From NCBI GenBank assembly GCA_963789535.1, contig CAWBKU010000003.1, forward strand, positions 186,001 to 250,000: 64,000 bases of DNA. The letters are read 5' to 3'. Below the pieces are notes generated by a model. The model ran no database searches, was not told where the DNA came from, and saw nothing but the letters and a program-made list of their open reading frames with translations. This DNA comes from CAVXHQ01 sp963789535. Lineage in GTDB: Bacteria > Pseudomonadota > Alphaproteobacteria > Rhodobacterales > Rhodobacteraceae. Shown here piece after piece: positions 41,270 through 49,788 of this stretch (the stretch's first letter is position 1; each line of letters opens with the position of its first letter). The translations under genes and the position numbers were made by a program.

Positions 41270-42139
41270 ATGGCTCTTCCCGAGTTCTCCATGCGCCAGT
41301 TGCTCGAGGCTGGCGTGCACTTCGGCCACCAGACCGCCCGCTGGAACCCGCGCATGTCGCCCTATATCTACGGCGCGCGCAACGGCATCCACATCCTCGA
41401 CCTGACCCAGACCGTGCCGATGCTCGACCAGGCGTTGCAGGTCGTGCGCGACACCGTGGCCAAGGGCGGCCGCGTCCTCTTCGTCGGCACCAAGCGTCAG
41501 GCGCAAAAGGCGATCGCCGATGCGGCTGAGAAATCCGCGCAATTCTATATGAACCACCGCTGGCTCGGCGGCACGCTCACCAACTGGCAGACCGTGTCCA
41601 AGTCCATCGCCCGCCTCAAGGCCATCGACGAGGCGTTCGAGCGCGGGTTCGAGGGTCTCACCAAGAAGGAGCGCCTCGGCATGGAGCGTGAGCAGGGCAA
41701 ACTGCAAGCGTCCCTCGGCGGTATCCGCGAGATGGGCGGCGTGCCGGACCTGCTGTTCGTGGTCGACGTGAACAAGGAGGATCTCGCGATCCTCGAGGCC
41801 AACAAGCTGGGTATCCCGGTCGTGGCCATCGTCGACACCAACTGCTCGCCCAAGGGCATCGACTACGTCATCCCCGGCAACGACGACGCGGCCCGCGCGA
41901 TCGCCCTCTATTGCGATCTGGCGGCCCGTGCGGCGCTCGACGGCATGTCCGCCCAACTCGGCGCCGCCGGCGTCGACATGGGCGCGATGGAGGAACTCGC
42001 CGAAGGCGTCGTTTCCGGCCAGGGCGCGGCCTCCGACATGCCGATCGGCGGCATTTCCGACACCGCGGCGACCAGCGCGCAGGTGCCCGAGGGTGCCCCT
42101 CTCGACATCGAGAACAGCGAGCCCGGCGAAAAGGTCTGA
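41270..42139 (+). CDS. rpsB: 30S ribosomal protein S2
   Basis: A 289-residue S2, with the usual start L-P-E-F-S-M-R-Q-L-L-E-A-G-V-H-F-G-H, 'R-W-N-P-R-M-S-P-Y-I-Y' and the S2 signature 'P-D-L-L-F-V-V-D-V'. It is longer than the E. coli protein because of a C-terminal Ala/Gly/Ser/Glu-rich extension of about 45 residues. The start has an AAGGA site. The 196-bp region upstream should hold its promoter; I cannot assign one confidently. It precedes tsf, the conserved order. Confidence 0.98.
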   Translation: MALPEFSMRQLLEAGVHFGHQTARWNPRMSPYIYGARNGIHILDLTQTVPMLDQALQVVRDTVAKGGRVLFVGTKRQAQKAIADAAEKSAQFYMNHRWLGGTLTNWQTVSKSIARLKAIDEAFERGFEGLTKKERLGMEREQGKLQASLGGIREMGGVPDLLFVVDVNKEDLAILEANKLGIPVVAIVDTNCSPKGIDYVIPGNDDAARAIALYCDLAARAALDGMSAQLGAAGVDMGAMEELAEGVVSGQGAASDMPIGGISDTAATSAQVPEGAPLDIENSEPGEKV

Positions 42140-42150
42140 ACCCAGCCTCC

Positions 42151-42207
42151 GGGCCGCCGCCAGCGCGGTGGCCCGCCTTTCAGCCCGCCGGTCCGAACCG
42201 GCCGGGC
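42151..42207 (+). repeat. two hairpins between rpsB and tsf
   Basis: GGGCCGCCGC/GCGGTGGCCC (42151-42174) and GCCCGCCGGT/ACCGGCCGGGC with a one-base bulge (42183-42207) fill the 96-bp gap. Partial termination or RNA processing between the two genes is a reasonable guess. Confidence 0.45.
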
Positions 42208-42235
42208 GGAACCAATCCGAATGAGGGAGATACGC

Positions 42236-43111
42236 ATGTCGATCACAGCAGCGATGGTCAAAGACCTGCGCGAAACCACCGGCGCGGGCATGATGGATGC
42301 CAAGAAGGCGCTGATCGAGACCGAGGGCGACATGGAGGCGGCCATCGACTGGCTGCGGACCAAGGGCCTCGCCAAGGCCGCCAAGAAGTCCGGGCGCACC
42401 GCCGCCGAGGGCCTCGTCGTGGTCGCCACCCGTGACGGCAAGGGTGTCGCCGTCGAGGTGAACTCCGAGACCGATTTCGTCGGCAAGAACGCCGAGTTCC
42501 AGGCGATGGTCGCCACCATCGCCGGTGTCGCCCTCGAGGTGAACACCGTCGAGGAGCTGAAGGCGGCGGATGCGGGCGGCAAGACCGTCGAGGCGCTGGT
42601 GGGCGAGGCCATCGCCAAGATCGGCGAGAACATGACCATCCGCCGGATGGCCGTGATCTCCGGCACCTCGGTCGCCTCCTACGTCCACAATTCCGCAGCC
42701 CCCGACATGGGCAAGATCGGCGTCCTCGTGGCCCTGAACGGCGCCGACACCGGCATCGGCAAGCAGATCGCCATGCACATCGCCGCCGCCAACCCGGCGT
42801 CCCTCTCCGAGGCCGACCTCGATCCGGCGGTCGTCGAAAAGGAAAAGCAGGTCCAGATGGACATCGCCCGCGAGAGCGGCAAGCCCGAGGCCGTGATCGA
42901 AAAGATGATCGTCGGCCGGATGCAGAAATACATGGCCGAGGTGACGCTGGTGAACCAGCAGTTCGTGGTGAACCCCGACATCACCGTCGGCGCCGCCGCC
43001 AAGGAGGCCGGGGTGGAGATCCTCGGGTTCGTCCGCCTCGAGGTCGGCGAAGGCATCGAAAAGGTTGCCGAGGATTTCGCGGCCGAGGTAGCGAAGGTCG
43101 CCAAGGGTTAG
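42236..43111 (+). CDS. tsf: translation elongation factor Ts
   Basis: A 291-residue EF-Ts. The N-terminal UBA-like module has V-K-D-L-R-E-T-T-G-A-G-M-M-D-A-K-K-A-L. It is followed by the 'N-S-E-T-D-F-V-G-K-N' nucleotide-exchange motif near residue 75 and the dimerisation domain. It recycles EF-Tu. The ATG at 42236 with GAGGGAGA upstream is preferred over the ATG five codons earlier. A strong terminator follows 36 bases after the stop. Confidence 0.98.
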   Translation: MSITAAMVKDLRETTGAGMMDAKKALIETEGDMEAAIDWLRTKGLAKAAKKSGRTAAEGLVVVATRDGKGVAVEVNSETDFVGKNAEFQAMVATIAGVALEVNTVEELKAADAGGKTVEALVGEAIAKIGENMTIRRMAVISGTSVASYVHNSAAPDMGKIGVLVALNGADTGIGKQIAMHIAAANPASLSEADLDPAVVEKEKQVQMDIARESGKPEAVIEKMIVGRMQKYMAEVTLVNQQFVVNPDITVGAAAKEAGVEILGFVRLEVGEGIEKVAEDFAAEVAKVAKG

Positions 43112-43147
43112 GAACGACCTGCAAGACCCTCGAAGAACTGGATAAAT

Positions 43148-43187
43148 GCGCCGCCACTCCTGCATGAGAGGCGGCGCTTTTGCTTTT
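43148..43187 (+). terminator. rho-independent terminator of rpsB-tsf
   Basis: GCGCCGCC and GGCGGCGC form a perfect 8-bp stem around a 14-base loop and are followed by TTTTGCTTTT. Confidence 0.9.
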
Positions 43188-43383
43188 GATGAGGAACAAG
43201 CTGACGGACCGCGGCGTCGGTCCGTGGGGCAGGGTGGGCGATGCCGCGTCGGGAAGCCGCCGCATCGCCCGGTCGGGGGGCAGCGCATCCCTTGGGGACT
43301 GGAGGCGCGCCCTTTGCCCTGTCGGCGCGGATGAAATCTTGCATCCGTCGCCAACCTCTTCCGGCGTCAATGCCGGGTTTGAT

Positions 43384-43424
43384 GCGGACCGGAGAGCCCT
43401 GCAATCACAGGGGGTCCGGTCCGC
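43384..43424. repeat. long stem-loop of unknown role
   Basis: GCGGACCGGA pairs perfectly with TCCGGTCCGC across 21 bases. An inner CCCTG/CAGGG stem extends the structure. There is no T-run on either side. It lies between tsf and the end of the LuxR gene. Confidence 0.6.
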
Positions 43425-43564
43425 CGTTCCAAGGCCTTAGGCCACCACTCACGGAACAGGGTCATCATGCGAAATGACGCGGCGTCACGACAGTCAGGAG
43501 ATCCATACCCACTCTCCGACATCGTTTCCCGGCCCAAAGGGTCGGGGTGTCGAAGGTGTCGCTC

Positions 43565-44320
43565 TCAGGCGTCGATGACGAACATCTGGTTCTGGAACGA
43601 CGCCTTGAGCACCGCCTGCGCGGTCGTATCCACGTCGAGCGCCTCGCGCGCCAGACGCAGATGCTTTTCCACCGTCGCCGCCGTCAACCCGAGGATATCG
43701 GCGGTGTCCTGCGTCGTCTTGCCATCGCCGACACATTCGAGGACTTCGCGCTGCCGCTTGGTCAGCGCGCGCTTGCCGACATAGGGCAGGGTAAGGGCGC
43801 GCAGATGCGCCATATTGTTCATCAGGAGGATCTCGTCGCCGCGCCTTTCCCAGAGGTCGTCGACGTCGTCCTGCGTCATCCCCGCCGCCGCGGTCAGCGC
43901 AGTTGCCCCCTTGGCCCGCATCGACATCGACCGGAAGCTGATCGTATATCCCGCCGTGACGCCCATCTGCCGGTTGAACTCGACCATCCGCATCTCGGCC
44001 GGCGTCAGGGCACCGGCACGCGCCTGTTCGGCCATCCAGGACCAGCTCATCGCGCCATCGTTCTCGAGCGCCCATTTCATCATCGGCGCGTGGAAATAAT
44101 GGCCTTCGTCGACGAAGTGGCGGATGTATTCCGGGCTCTGGTTGGTAAGCATCATCCAGTCCTGCGGATCGCCCAGCGAACTCGACGTGCGATAGCGCGT
44201 GAAACCATAGATCACGCGGTCGAACCCGAAATGCGCCATCCTGGCGCTGTGCAGCGCCCAGAGGTCTTCGCCGGTCGGCGCCTGCGCCACGGCATTCAGA
44301 TAGTCGATCAAGGATTTCAT
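43565..44320 (-). CDS. LuxR-family regulator with autoinducer-binding domain (no LuxI nearby)
   Basis: A 251-residue protein. Residues about 15-165 form the autoinducer-binding domain and 180-245 the GerE-type helix-turn-helix (L-T-K-R-Q-R-E-V-L-E-C-V-G-D-G-K-T-T-Q-D-T-A). Where AHL receptors have Asp-Pro followed by hydrophobic residues, this one has H-A-P-M-M-K, so the invariant ligand-contacting Asp appears to be Ala. The downstream W-S-W is kept. No synthase gene is present in the window. It is probably a solo regulator that may bind a different ligand. The start has a GGGAGTG site. Confidence 0.9.
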   Translation of the reverse strand: MKSLIDYLNAVAQAPTGEDLWALHSARMAHFGFDRVIYGFTRYRTSSSLGDPQDWMMLTNQSPEYIRHFVDEGHYFHAPMMKWALENDGAMSWSWMAEQARAGALTPAEMRMVEFNRQMGVTAGYTISFRSMSMRAKGATALTAAAGMTQDDVDDLWERRGDEILLMNNMAHLRALTLPYVGKRALTKRQREVLECVGDGKTTQDTADILGLTAATVEKHLRLAREALDVDTTAQAVLKASFQNQMFVIDA

Positions 44321-44625
44321 CGAACACTCCCGAATGTGCAGCCGCGCCTGCGCCGCGTCCGTCCCCGGGTGTCCCGACCCGGTGCCAGACGCAGATGCGC
44401 CACGCTTGGGGCTTGCGCGCGCAGACTAGCACCCGGTCGGCTGCAAAGAAAGTGCTGCGGCGGGCTGACCGGAGGCCAGATGCCACGGGATCGCGGTAAT
44501 GCTGCTGACCCGAATCGCATTTCGTGGTATCCGATATCGGCGCCGTTCTGCTCCGGAGGGGCACGTTCGGTCGGAAAACGTTGCCTGCCGGGCCGGACCC
44601 CTCGTCGGCGTGAAGGGAGCATTCC
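44321..44625. promoter_or_regulatory. 305-bp divergent promoter region
   Basis: No gene is seen between the LuxR regulator and the secreted hypothetical protein. A moderately AT-rich stretch with a CGAT-ATCG palindrome, CCGATATCGG, lies at 44531-44540. No sigma-70 promoter is clear on either strand. Confidence 0.3.
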
Positions 44626-45090
44626 ATGCTGCGATCCATCCTGACGATCTGCCTGTTTGTCGCCGGACCTGCGCTGGCCCAATCCGCCGCACAGGAGGCC
44701 CGTTTCGCCGCGGCGATCGAGGCGGTGGAGGCGCGGACACTTGCGTTCTACCGCACGGTCGATCCCCGTTTCGAGGCGCTCCTCGTGTCGCCAGCGCAGG
44801 ACCCCGTCTACCGGGAGAACCAGCGCTGCGTCCTGGCCCAGATCGGTGCCGAGGGCGGGGCAGACATGCTGGAGGACTATGTCTTGGCGATGGAGACCAT
44901 GGGCGCCACCGAGATCACTTCACTGATCGATCTGGGCAACGCGCTGCCAGAGGTCATGACGGCCGACCTGATCTTCGCCGCCGCCGCCGACTGTGGCGCC
45001 ATGTCCTGGTCCACCGAACAGATGGCGACGCCGGCGTTCATGGAGATCATGTCCGAACCGGCCGTCACTCAGCGCCTGATGGGCCAGTAG
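44626..45090 (+). CDS. secreted hypothetical protein
   Basis: A 154-residue protein with a clear signal peptide (L-T-I-C-L-F-V-A-G-P-A-L-A then Q-S). The mature part is helical and acidic, with two Cys (R-C-V-L and D-C-G-A) that could form a disulphide in the periplasm. I recognise no family. The start has a GGGAG site. The gene is alone, divergent from the LuxR gene and convergent with the alpha/beta hydrolase. Confidence 0.7.
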   Translation: MLRSILTICLFVAGPALAQSAAQEARFAAAIEAVEARTLAFYRTVDPRFEALLVSPAQDPVYRENQRCVLAQIGAEGGADMLEDYVLAMETMGATEITSLIDLGNALPEVMTADLIFAAAADCGAMSWSTEQMATPAFMEIMSEPAVTQRLMGQ

Positions 45091-45200
45091 CGAGGTCGGC
45101 ACCGCCGAACAACGTGCCAGCAGCCCAAGGTGCTCTCAGTTCCAGTGCCAATGTAAATATTAACATAATACTGATTATGCGATTTATGCCTGCCAGCGGG

Positions 45201-46010
45201 CTACCGCAAGAGTTCCCGCGTCAACGGCCCGTCCCGTCGTGTCAATGACTCGACGATGTCGAAGTGATTCCGACCCGTCTCGTAGTGTGACGTGACCTGC
45301 GCCCCTCTTCGCGTCCATGCTTCGGCGATGGCCCGGTTCTGACGCAGGAACTCCGGCCGCTCCAGCGTGCCGACCCAGAAAACGGCCGGCACCGTCGGAT
45401 CCGGCGCGCAGAGAACCGGACTCTCGGACGCGGCCTCGTCCCGGGTCAGACGCAATTCGGCGTTCATCCGCGTGGACCGCAGCGGGCGCAGGTCATGCAC
45501 GCCACTGACCGCCACCACACGGGCGATCCGGGCGCGGACATGGGGCGCGAGAACGTCGTCGCAGAGCATCCGTGCCACCAGATGCCCGCCCGCGGAATGC
45601 CCGACGAGGCGCAGCGGCCCGTCCCCGGCCTGCGCCACCCATGTCACGGCCCGCGCGATCGCCCGGGTGATCCCGGCGATCCGCGCCCCGGGGGCGAGCG
45701 GATAGCTCGGCACGAAGACGGTCCAACCTGCGTCGAGCGCACCCCGCGCCAGATGCGACCACCGCGATTTGTCGAACATCCGCCAGTAGCCGCCATGGAC
45801 GAATATAACGTAACCAAATGAATGGCCTACAGGTCTAAACTCATCCAATTTTTCGCGTGGCCCGTCGCCATAGGCCAGATCGAGCGTCGCCCGGCCCGCC
45901 GCCACCTCCGCGTCGCGGAACGCCGCGGCCTCCGTCGCCCAGCGGTCGGCCATGGCGTCGGCATCGGCCACATAGCCCGAGTTGTCGAAGGCGTCGTCCC
46001 AGTCGATCAT
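45201..46010 (-). CDS. alpha/beta hydrolase (esterase/formamidase-like)
   Basis: A 269-residue alpha/beta hydrolase. The oxyanion-hole motif is V-H-G-G-Y-W-R near residue 75, the nucleophile Ser is in 'V-G-H-S-A-G-G-H-L', and the late acid and His lie around 'N-H-F-D-I-V'. This pattern matches the kynurenine formamidase-like esterases, but the natural substrate is not predictable. The ATG at 46010 follows GGAGGGAGG. A short patch (about 45808-45855) is much more AT-rich than the rest of the gene. It is divergent from the pseudouridine kinase. Confidence 0.85.
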   Translation of the reverse strand: MIDWDDAFDNSGYVADADAMADRWATEAAAFRDAEVAAGRATLDLAYGDGPREKLDEFRPVGHSFGYVIFVHGGYWRMFDKSRWSHLARGALDAGWTVFVPSYPLAPGARIAGITRAIARAVTWVAQAGDGPLRLVGHSAGGHLVARMLCDDVLAPHVRARIARVVAVSGVHDLRPLRSTRMNAELRLTRDEAASESPVLCAPDPTVPAVFWVGTLERPEFLRQNRAIAEAWTRRGAQVTSHYETGRNHFDIVESLTRRDGPLTRELLR

Positions 46011-46119
46011 CCGGCCTCCCTCCGGTGCAGGCCCTTCTCCTATCCGGCCTTTTGAACCTCCCTGCAAGCGCGCCGGTGTCACCCTTGCGGCGCGCGCGGA
46101 CCTGCGGCACATGGGGGTC

Positions 46120-47010
46120 ATGAGAACGCCCGACATCCTGTGCATCGGTGCCGTCCTGTGGGACATCATCGGCCGCGCGCCGAGCCACATGCGCACCGGA
46201 TCGGACGTGCCGGGACGCATCCTGCGGCTGCCCGGCGGCGTGGCGATGAACATCGCGATGACGCTGGCACGGTTCGGCCTGCGCCCCGCCGTCCTTGGCG
46301 CGGTGGGCCGTGACGGCCCCGGCGACGATCTGGTGCGCGCCGCCGAAACGCTGGGGATCGAGACGGCGCATCTCTATCGTTCCGACGACCTGCCGACCGA
46401 CGTCTATATGGCGATCGAGGGCGCCAACGGCCTCATCGCGGCCATCGCCGACGCCCATTCGCTCGAGGCGGCGGGCGAGAAGATCCTGGCGCCCCTGTCG
46501 AACGGCGCGCTCGGCACGGATGTCGCCCTCTGGCATGGGCCGGTCGCGCTCGACGGGAACCTCACGACGGCGCTGCTTTCGACCATCGCCACCTCGCCCG
46601 CCTTTGCCGCCGCCGACCTGCGCGTGGCCCCGGCCAGTCCCGGCAAGGCCGAGCGCCTGCTGGCCCTGCTCGGCCATCCGACCGCGACCCTCTATGTGAA
46701 CCGCGAGGAGGCGGGCCTGCTCTGCCAGACGACCTTCGGGGATGCCGCGACGGCGGCGCTTGCCCTTGTCGCGCGGGGCGCCTGTCGTGCCATCGTTACC
46801 GACGGCGGGCGCCAGGCCTCGCTCGCCACCGTGAACGGAGTGTCGACCCGGCAACCGCCCGAGGTTCTGGTCACGCGGGTGACGGGGGCGGGCGACACGT
46901 TCATGGCGGCGCACATCGCGTCCGAGGTGCAGGGCCACGGCCCCGACGCCGCGCTGGCGCGGGCGTTGCAGGCCGCAGCGGCCTATGTCTCGGGTAGCGA
47001 TCCGGCATAA
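46120..47010 (+). CDS. psuK: PfkB-family carbohydrate kinase, probable pseudouridine kinase
   Basis: A 296-residue PfkB kinase. N-terminal 'I-L-C-I-G-A-V-L-W-D' and 'L-P-G-G-V-A-M-N-I-A' form the substrate-binding part. 'V-T-G-A-G-D-T-F-M-A-A' carries the catalytic Asp. PfkB enzymes are hard to assign alone. The next gene, 9 bp on, is a pseudouridine-5'-phosphate glycosidase, and this pairing defines the pseudouridine salvage route. I chose the ATG at 46120 with GGGGG five bases before it; an ATG three codons earlier is possible. Confidence 0.88.
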   Translation: MRTPDILCIGAVLWDIIGRAPSHMRTGSDVPGRILRLPGGVAMNIAMTLARFGLRPAVLGAVGRDGPGDDLVRAAETLGIETAHLYRSDDLPTDVYMAIEGANGLIAAIADAHSLEAAGEKILAPLSNGALGTDVALWHGPVALDGNLTTALLSTIATSPAFAAADLRVAPASPGKAERLLALLGHPTATLYVNREEAGLLCQTTFGDAATAALALVARGACRAIVTDGGRQASLATVNGVSTRQPPEVLVTRVTGAGDTFMAAHIASEVQGHGPDAALARALQAAAAYVSGSDPA

Positions 47011-47019
47011 GGGAGAGAT

Positions 47020-47946
47020 ATGACACTGAATTTCCCCACCCTGCCCCTGGTTCTGGCCCCCGAGGTCGCGGCGGCGCGGCGCGACGGCACCGCCATCGTC
47101 GCCCTCGAGAGCACGATCATCACCCACGGCATGCCCTGGCCGCAGAACGTCGAGACGGCGCGGCGGGTCGAGGCCGAGGTGCGCGCCCACGGCGCCGTGC
47201 CCGCCACCATCGCGGTGATCGACGGCGTGCTCTGTATCGGCCTGAACGCGGCACAGCTCGAGGGGCTGGCGCAGGCGCAGAATGTCGCCAAACTCAGCCG
47301 CGCCGACATCGCCGCCTGCCTCGCGCGCGGTGGCACCGGTGCCACGACCGTGGCCGCGACGATGATTGCGGCACATCTGGCGGGGATCGCTGTCTTTGCC
47401 ACCGGCGGCATCGGCGGCGTGCATCGCGGGGCCGAAAGCAGCTTTGACATATCGGCCGATCTGCACGAACTGGCGCAGACGCCCGTGACGGTGGTCGCGG
47501 CGGGGGCAAAGGCGATCCTGGATCTCGACAAGACCTACGAAGTGCTTGAAACCCTTGGCGTTCCGGTCATCGCCGTCGGTCAGGACAGCCTGCCCGCGTT
47601 CTGGTCGGCCACCTCGACGCTTCCCGCCCCCCTGCGCATGGACAGCGCCGCCGAGATCGCGGCGGCCCATCTCATGCGCGGGGCCATGCGACTGCCCGGC
47701 GGCCAACTGATCGCCAACCCGATCCCGTTGGCCGACGAAATCCCGGCCGCGACGCTCGCGCCGCTGATCGAACGGGCCCTGCAAGAGGCCGTCACCGAAG
47801 GGATCACCGCCAAGGCCGTCACGCCGTTTCTGCTCGACCGGATCTTCCATCTGACGGCGGGCGCCAGCCTGACGGCCAACATCGCGCTCGTGCTCAACAA
47901 TGCACGCCTCGCGGCCGCAATCGCCCGCGAACTGGCGGCCCGCTGA
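47020..47946 (+). CDS. psuG: pseudouridine-5'-phosphate glycosidase
   Basis: A 308-residue PsuG (IndA) protein with the family landmarks 'V-A-L-E-S-T-I-I-T-H-G-M-P-W-P', 'K-L-S-R-A-D-I-A', 'T-G-G-I-G-G-V-H-R-G' and 'V-A-A-G-A-K-A-I-L-D'. The Lys of the last two motifs and the Glu of the first are catalytic in the family. It splits pseudouridine 5'-phosphate into uracil and ribose 5-phosphate, so with the kinase it recycles the modified nucleoside of degraded RNA. The start has a GGGAGA site. Confidence 0.96.
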   Translation: MTLNFPTLPLVLAPEVAAARRDGTAIVALESTIITHGMPWPQNVETARRVEAEVRAHGAVPATIAVIDGVLCIGLNAAQLEGLAQAQNVAKLSRADIAACLARGGTGATTVAATMIAAHLAGIAVFATGGIGGVHRGAESSFDISADLHELAQTPVTVVAAGAKAILDLDKTYEVLETLGVPVIAVGQDSLPAFWSATSTLPAPLRMDSAAEIAAAHLMRGAMRLPGGQLIANPIPLADEIPAATLAPLIERALQEAVTEGITAKAVTPFLLDRIFHLTAGASLTANIALVLNNARLAAAIARELAAR

Positions 47947-48041
47947 ATCCGCCCGGCAATCGGCTGAAATCCAGGCGGGGGATCATTGTATGCCCTGCCC
48001 CGGCGGACTAGATATCACGGGCCGTTGGAAGGACACTCCCC

Positions 48042-48740
48042 TTGGATCCGCACGACTACCCCAGGCCGCTGCCGCGCCGCAGCATCGTCGGTGTGCTGCG
48101 CAACAACTTTCTCGCGGGCCTCGTGGTCATCGCGCCGATCGCGTTCACGCTCTGGCTGATCTGGACGCTGATCGGCTGGATCGACGGCTGGGTGCTGCCG
48201 TTCGTGCCCGCACGGCTCGATCCCGAACAATATATCGGCGTCAACCTGCGCGGCATCGGCGTCCTGTTCTTCCTGATCTTCACGCTGCTTGTCGGCTGGG
48301 TCGCCAAGGGCCTCGTCGGTCGGTCGCTGCTGCGCTTCGGCGAGAGCCTCGTGGGCCGGATGCCGGTGGTCCGCTCGGTCTACAACGCGGTCAAGCAGAT
48401 CGCCGAGACGGTCTTTGCCCAGACCGAAACCTCGTTCGATACCGCCTGCCTCGTGGAATATCCGCGCAAGGGGATCTGGGCCATTGCCTTCATCTCGACC
48501 CGCGCCAAGGGCGAGATCGCGGACAAGCTCGGGATCGACGACGAGGTGGCGACGGTGTTCCTGCCGACGACGCCGAACCCCACGTCGGGGTTCCTGCTGT
48601 TCCTGCCGCGCCGCGACGTCATCGAACTCGACATGTCGGTCGAGGATGCGGCCAAGCTGGTGATCTCTGCCGGACTCGTCTATCCCGCCGAACGCATCCG
48701 CGAGGCAAAAGACGTTACCCTCGAAGGGGTTGATGCCTGA
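48042..48740 (+). CDS. DUF502 family membrane protein
   Basis: A 232-residue inner-membrane protein with two N-terminal helices (about 25-48 and 70-92) and a soluble C-terminal domain. Family marks are 'F-L-A-G-L-V-V-I-A-P-I-A-F-T', 'R-M-P-V-V-R-S-V-Y-N-A-V-K-Q' and 'F-L-P-T-T-P-N-P-T-S-G-F'. Function of DUF502 proteins is unknown. The start is a TTG at 48042 with GGAAGGA upstream; no ATG or GTG is available before the first helix. It ends three bases before the opposing patatin-like stop. Confidence 0.9.
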   Translation: MDPHDYPRPLPRRSIVGVLRNNFLAGLVVIAPIAFTLWLIWTLIGWIDGWVLPFVPARLDPEQYIGVNLRGIGVLFFLIFTLLVGWVAKGLVGRSLLRFGESLVGRMPVVRSVYNAVKQIAETVFAQTETSFDTACLVEYPRKGIWAIAFISTRAKGEIADKLGIDDEVATVFLPTTPNPTSGFLLFLPRRDVIELDMSVEDAAKLVISAGLVYPAERIREAKDVTLEGVDA

Positions 48741-48743
48741 TCC

Positions 48744-49775
48744 TCATGCGAACATCGCGGCAAGATCGACGGTAGAGGACCGGCCCAGATCGGCCTTGTG
48801 GGTGCCGAGGAACCTGTCCATCGCGGTCTCTCCCGCCGCCTTCAGCCGCCCCATGATCAAAGGCACCGCCATGGTCTTGGTCGCGACGTTCAGGCTGTTC
48901 ATCAGGTCGTCGTCCGAGACCATGTGAACCAGCACCTTCTTCATCTGCCCTTCGGCCACCGTGCCGCCGACGATCAGACGCCGGACGAAGTCGATGGCGC
49001 GCAATTCGCGCAGCAGCGACGAGTTGAAGCTGATCTCGTTGATCCGGTTCTGGATGGCGGCGGTGTCGGTCGGCAGGGTGTCGCGGGTCAGCGGATTGAT
49101 GTTCACGATGAGGATGTCGTCGGGCAGATGCGCGCCGAACAGCGGAAAGAGCGCCGGGTTGCCCGTATAGCCGCCGTCCCAATAGGCCTCCGCGCGTCCC
49201 GTCACCGGATCCTCGATCTCGACGGCCTGGAACAGCGTCGGCAGGCAGGCCGAGGCGAGGATCGCCGCCGGTTGCACATCGGCGCCGGAAAAGACCCGGA
49301 TCTTGCCCGAGCGGACGTTGGTGGCGCAGAGGTAGAGTTCGGGGCCCTGGCGGGAACAGATCAGCTCGAAGTCGAGGTTCTCCACGATCCGTTCGAGCGG
49401 ATTGCGCAGCATCGGGCCATAGACATAGGGCGAGAGTGCCCGCGTCATCGCGTCGAACATCAGGTAGCCGGGCGAGAATTCGAGGGCCTGCGCCAGCGCC
49501 GGTATGAACGCATCCCCCGCCGTCAACCAGGTAGCGATGCGCGCGTCGGTGACGCCGCCGACCTGCCCCCAGATATCCGACAGCGAGGCCCGCGCGCCCT
49601 CACGCCCGCCGGCGCACAACCCGGCCTTGAGCGCCGCGGCGTTCAGCGCGCCTGCCGAGGTGCCGGAGATCGCCGCGATCTCGATGTCGTCCTCTTGCAG
49701 GAGACGGTCGAGCGCCCCCCAGGTGAACGCTCCGTGCGCGCCGCCACCCTGGAGCGCGAGGTTGATGCGGATCAA
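48744..49775 (-). CDS. patatin-like phospholipase family protein
   Basis: A 343-residue patatin-fold serine hydrolase. The oxyanion loop is A-L-Q-G-G-G-A-H-G, the nucleophile Ser lies in 'I-S-G-T-S-A-G-A-L-N', and the catalytic Asp in 'Y-W-D-G-G-Y-T-G-N-P'. The start is a TTG at 49775, 13 bp after the 3-hydroxybutyrate dehydrogenase gene, so they share an operon. That pairing recurs in this clade, where the protein is often linked to storage polyester or lipid turnover. Its real substrate is unproven. Confidence 0.9.
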   Translation of the reverse strand: MIRINLALQGGGAHGAFTWGALDRLLQEDDIEIAAISGTSAGALNAAALKAGLCAGGREGARASLSDIWGQVGGVTDARIATWLTAGDAFIPALAQALEFSPGYLMFDAMTRALSPYVYGPMLRNPLERIVENLDFELICSRQGPELYLCATNVRSGKIRVFSGADVQPAAILASACLPTLFQAVEIEDPVTGRAEAYWDGGYTGNPALFPLFGAHLPDDILIVNINPLTRDTLPTDTAAIQNRINEISFNSSLLRELRAIDFVRRLIVGGTVAEGQMKKVLVHMVSDDDLMNSLNVATKTMAVPLIMGRLKAAGETAMDRFLGTHKADLGRSSTVDLAAMFA

Positions 49776-49788
49776 GAGGAGGCGCCCC

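Larger units (their letters stand above)
43112..43564. other. 453-bp gap with tsf terminator and an unexplained long hairpin
   Basis: After the tsf terminator no protein gene is convincing. The region holds a strong two-part hairpin at 43384-43424, listed separately. A weaker hairpin (CCCGGCCC/GGGTCGGG, 43528-43545) sits close to the LuxR gene stop. Short frames here lack plausible starts and overlap each other on both strands. Confidence 0.5.

Noticed and set aside
43108..43404. 98-codon minus-strand frame after tsf
   Set aside because: It runs through both the long hairpin and the tsf terminator, and has no ribosome site or similarity.
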